Positions 5,888-5,900 of a stretch of DNA of 5,900 nt are shown one piece after another (positions within the stretch are counted from its first letter, which is position 1; every line of letters begins with the position of its first letter). A program made the position numbers and the translations under genes. Below the pieces are notes generated by a model. It was not told the DNA's origin. It searched no databases and was given only the letters and a program-made list of their open reading frames with translations. This DNA is from an uncultured Veillonella sp. (GTDB lineage: Bacteria > Bacillota > Negativicutes > Veillonellales > Veillonellaceae): NCBI GenBank assembly GCA_902477915.1, contig CABSJA010000067.1, positions 1 through 5,900 on the forward strand. The letters run 5' to 3'.

Positions 5888-5900
5888 ATGGAAAAGTTAC
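5888..5900 (+). CDS. Start of a further operon gene, cut by window edge
   Basis: An ATG at 5888 opens a frame reading Met-Glu-Lys-Leu before the window ends. It is preceded by GGGAGA (5877-5882) at a 5-base spacing and follows the oppF stop by 12 bases, with no terminator between. This fits another gene of the same operon. Too little is visible to name a product; the binding protein OppA or a peptidase would be plausible but is a guess. Confidence 0.5.

Overview
The window looks like chromosomal DNA from a low-to-moderate GC bacterium of Firmicutes type. The signs are strong purine-rich Shine-Dalgarno sites, sigma-70/SigA-like promoters, an A/T-flanked intrinsic terminator and tightly packed operons. 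The protein sequences remind me of Negativicutes such as Veillonella, but that is an impression from reading and not a database result. I see no mobile element, CRISPR array, tRNA, rRNA or riboswitch, and no gene-free stretch over 300 bases.

Left part (1-550): the 3' end of a plus-strand gene for an unrecognised membrane protein, cut by the window edge. It runs into an 18-bp hairpin terminator that also serves the convergent minus-strand genes.

Middle (549-2117): a two-gene minus-strand operon. A pyridoxal/pyridoxamine kinase of the ribokinase-like superfamily (vitamin B6 salvage) comes first. A DUF805-family membrane protein with a very basic C-terminal tail follows. The kinase gene has a good promoter (TTTACA, 17-bp spacer, TACAAT) in the divergent intergenic region.

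Right part (2084-5900): a plus-strand operon encoding four components of an oligopeptide ABC importer: permeases OppB and OppC, then ATPases OppD and OppF. The genes overlap by 8, 1 and 1 bases, so translation is probably coupled. No substrate-binding protein lies inside the window. A further gene appears to start at 5888 with its own ribosome-binding site, but only four codons are visible. OppB and OppC would form the membrane channel and OppD/OppF the ATP-hydrolysing pair. Both ATPases carry a C-terminal four-cysteine motif of the kind that binds a [4Fe-4S] cluster in relatives.

The B6-kinase and opp promoters stand back to back with their -35 boxes 16 bases apart, and a small inverted repeat overlaps the opp -35 box. 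That is the most interesting regulatory feature. Overall the region is ordinary metabolic and transport DNA; I found no convincing undescribed system.
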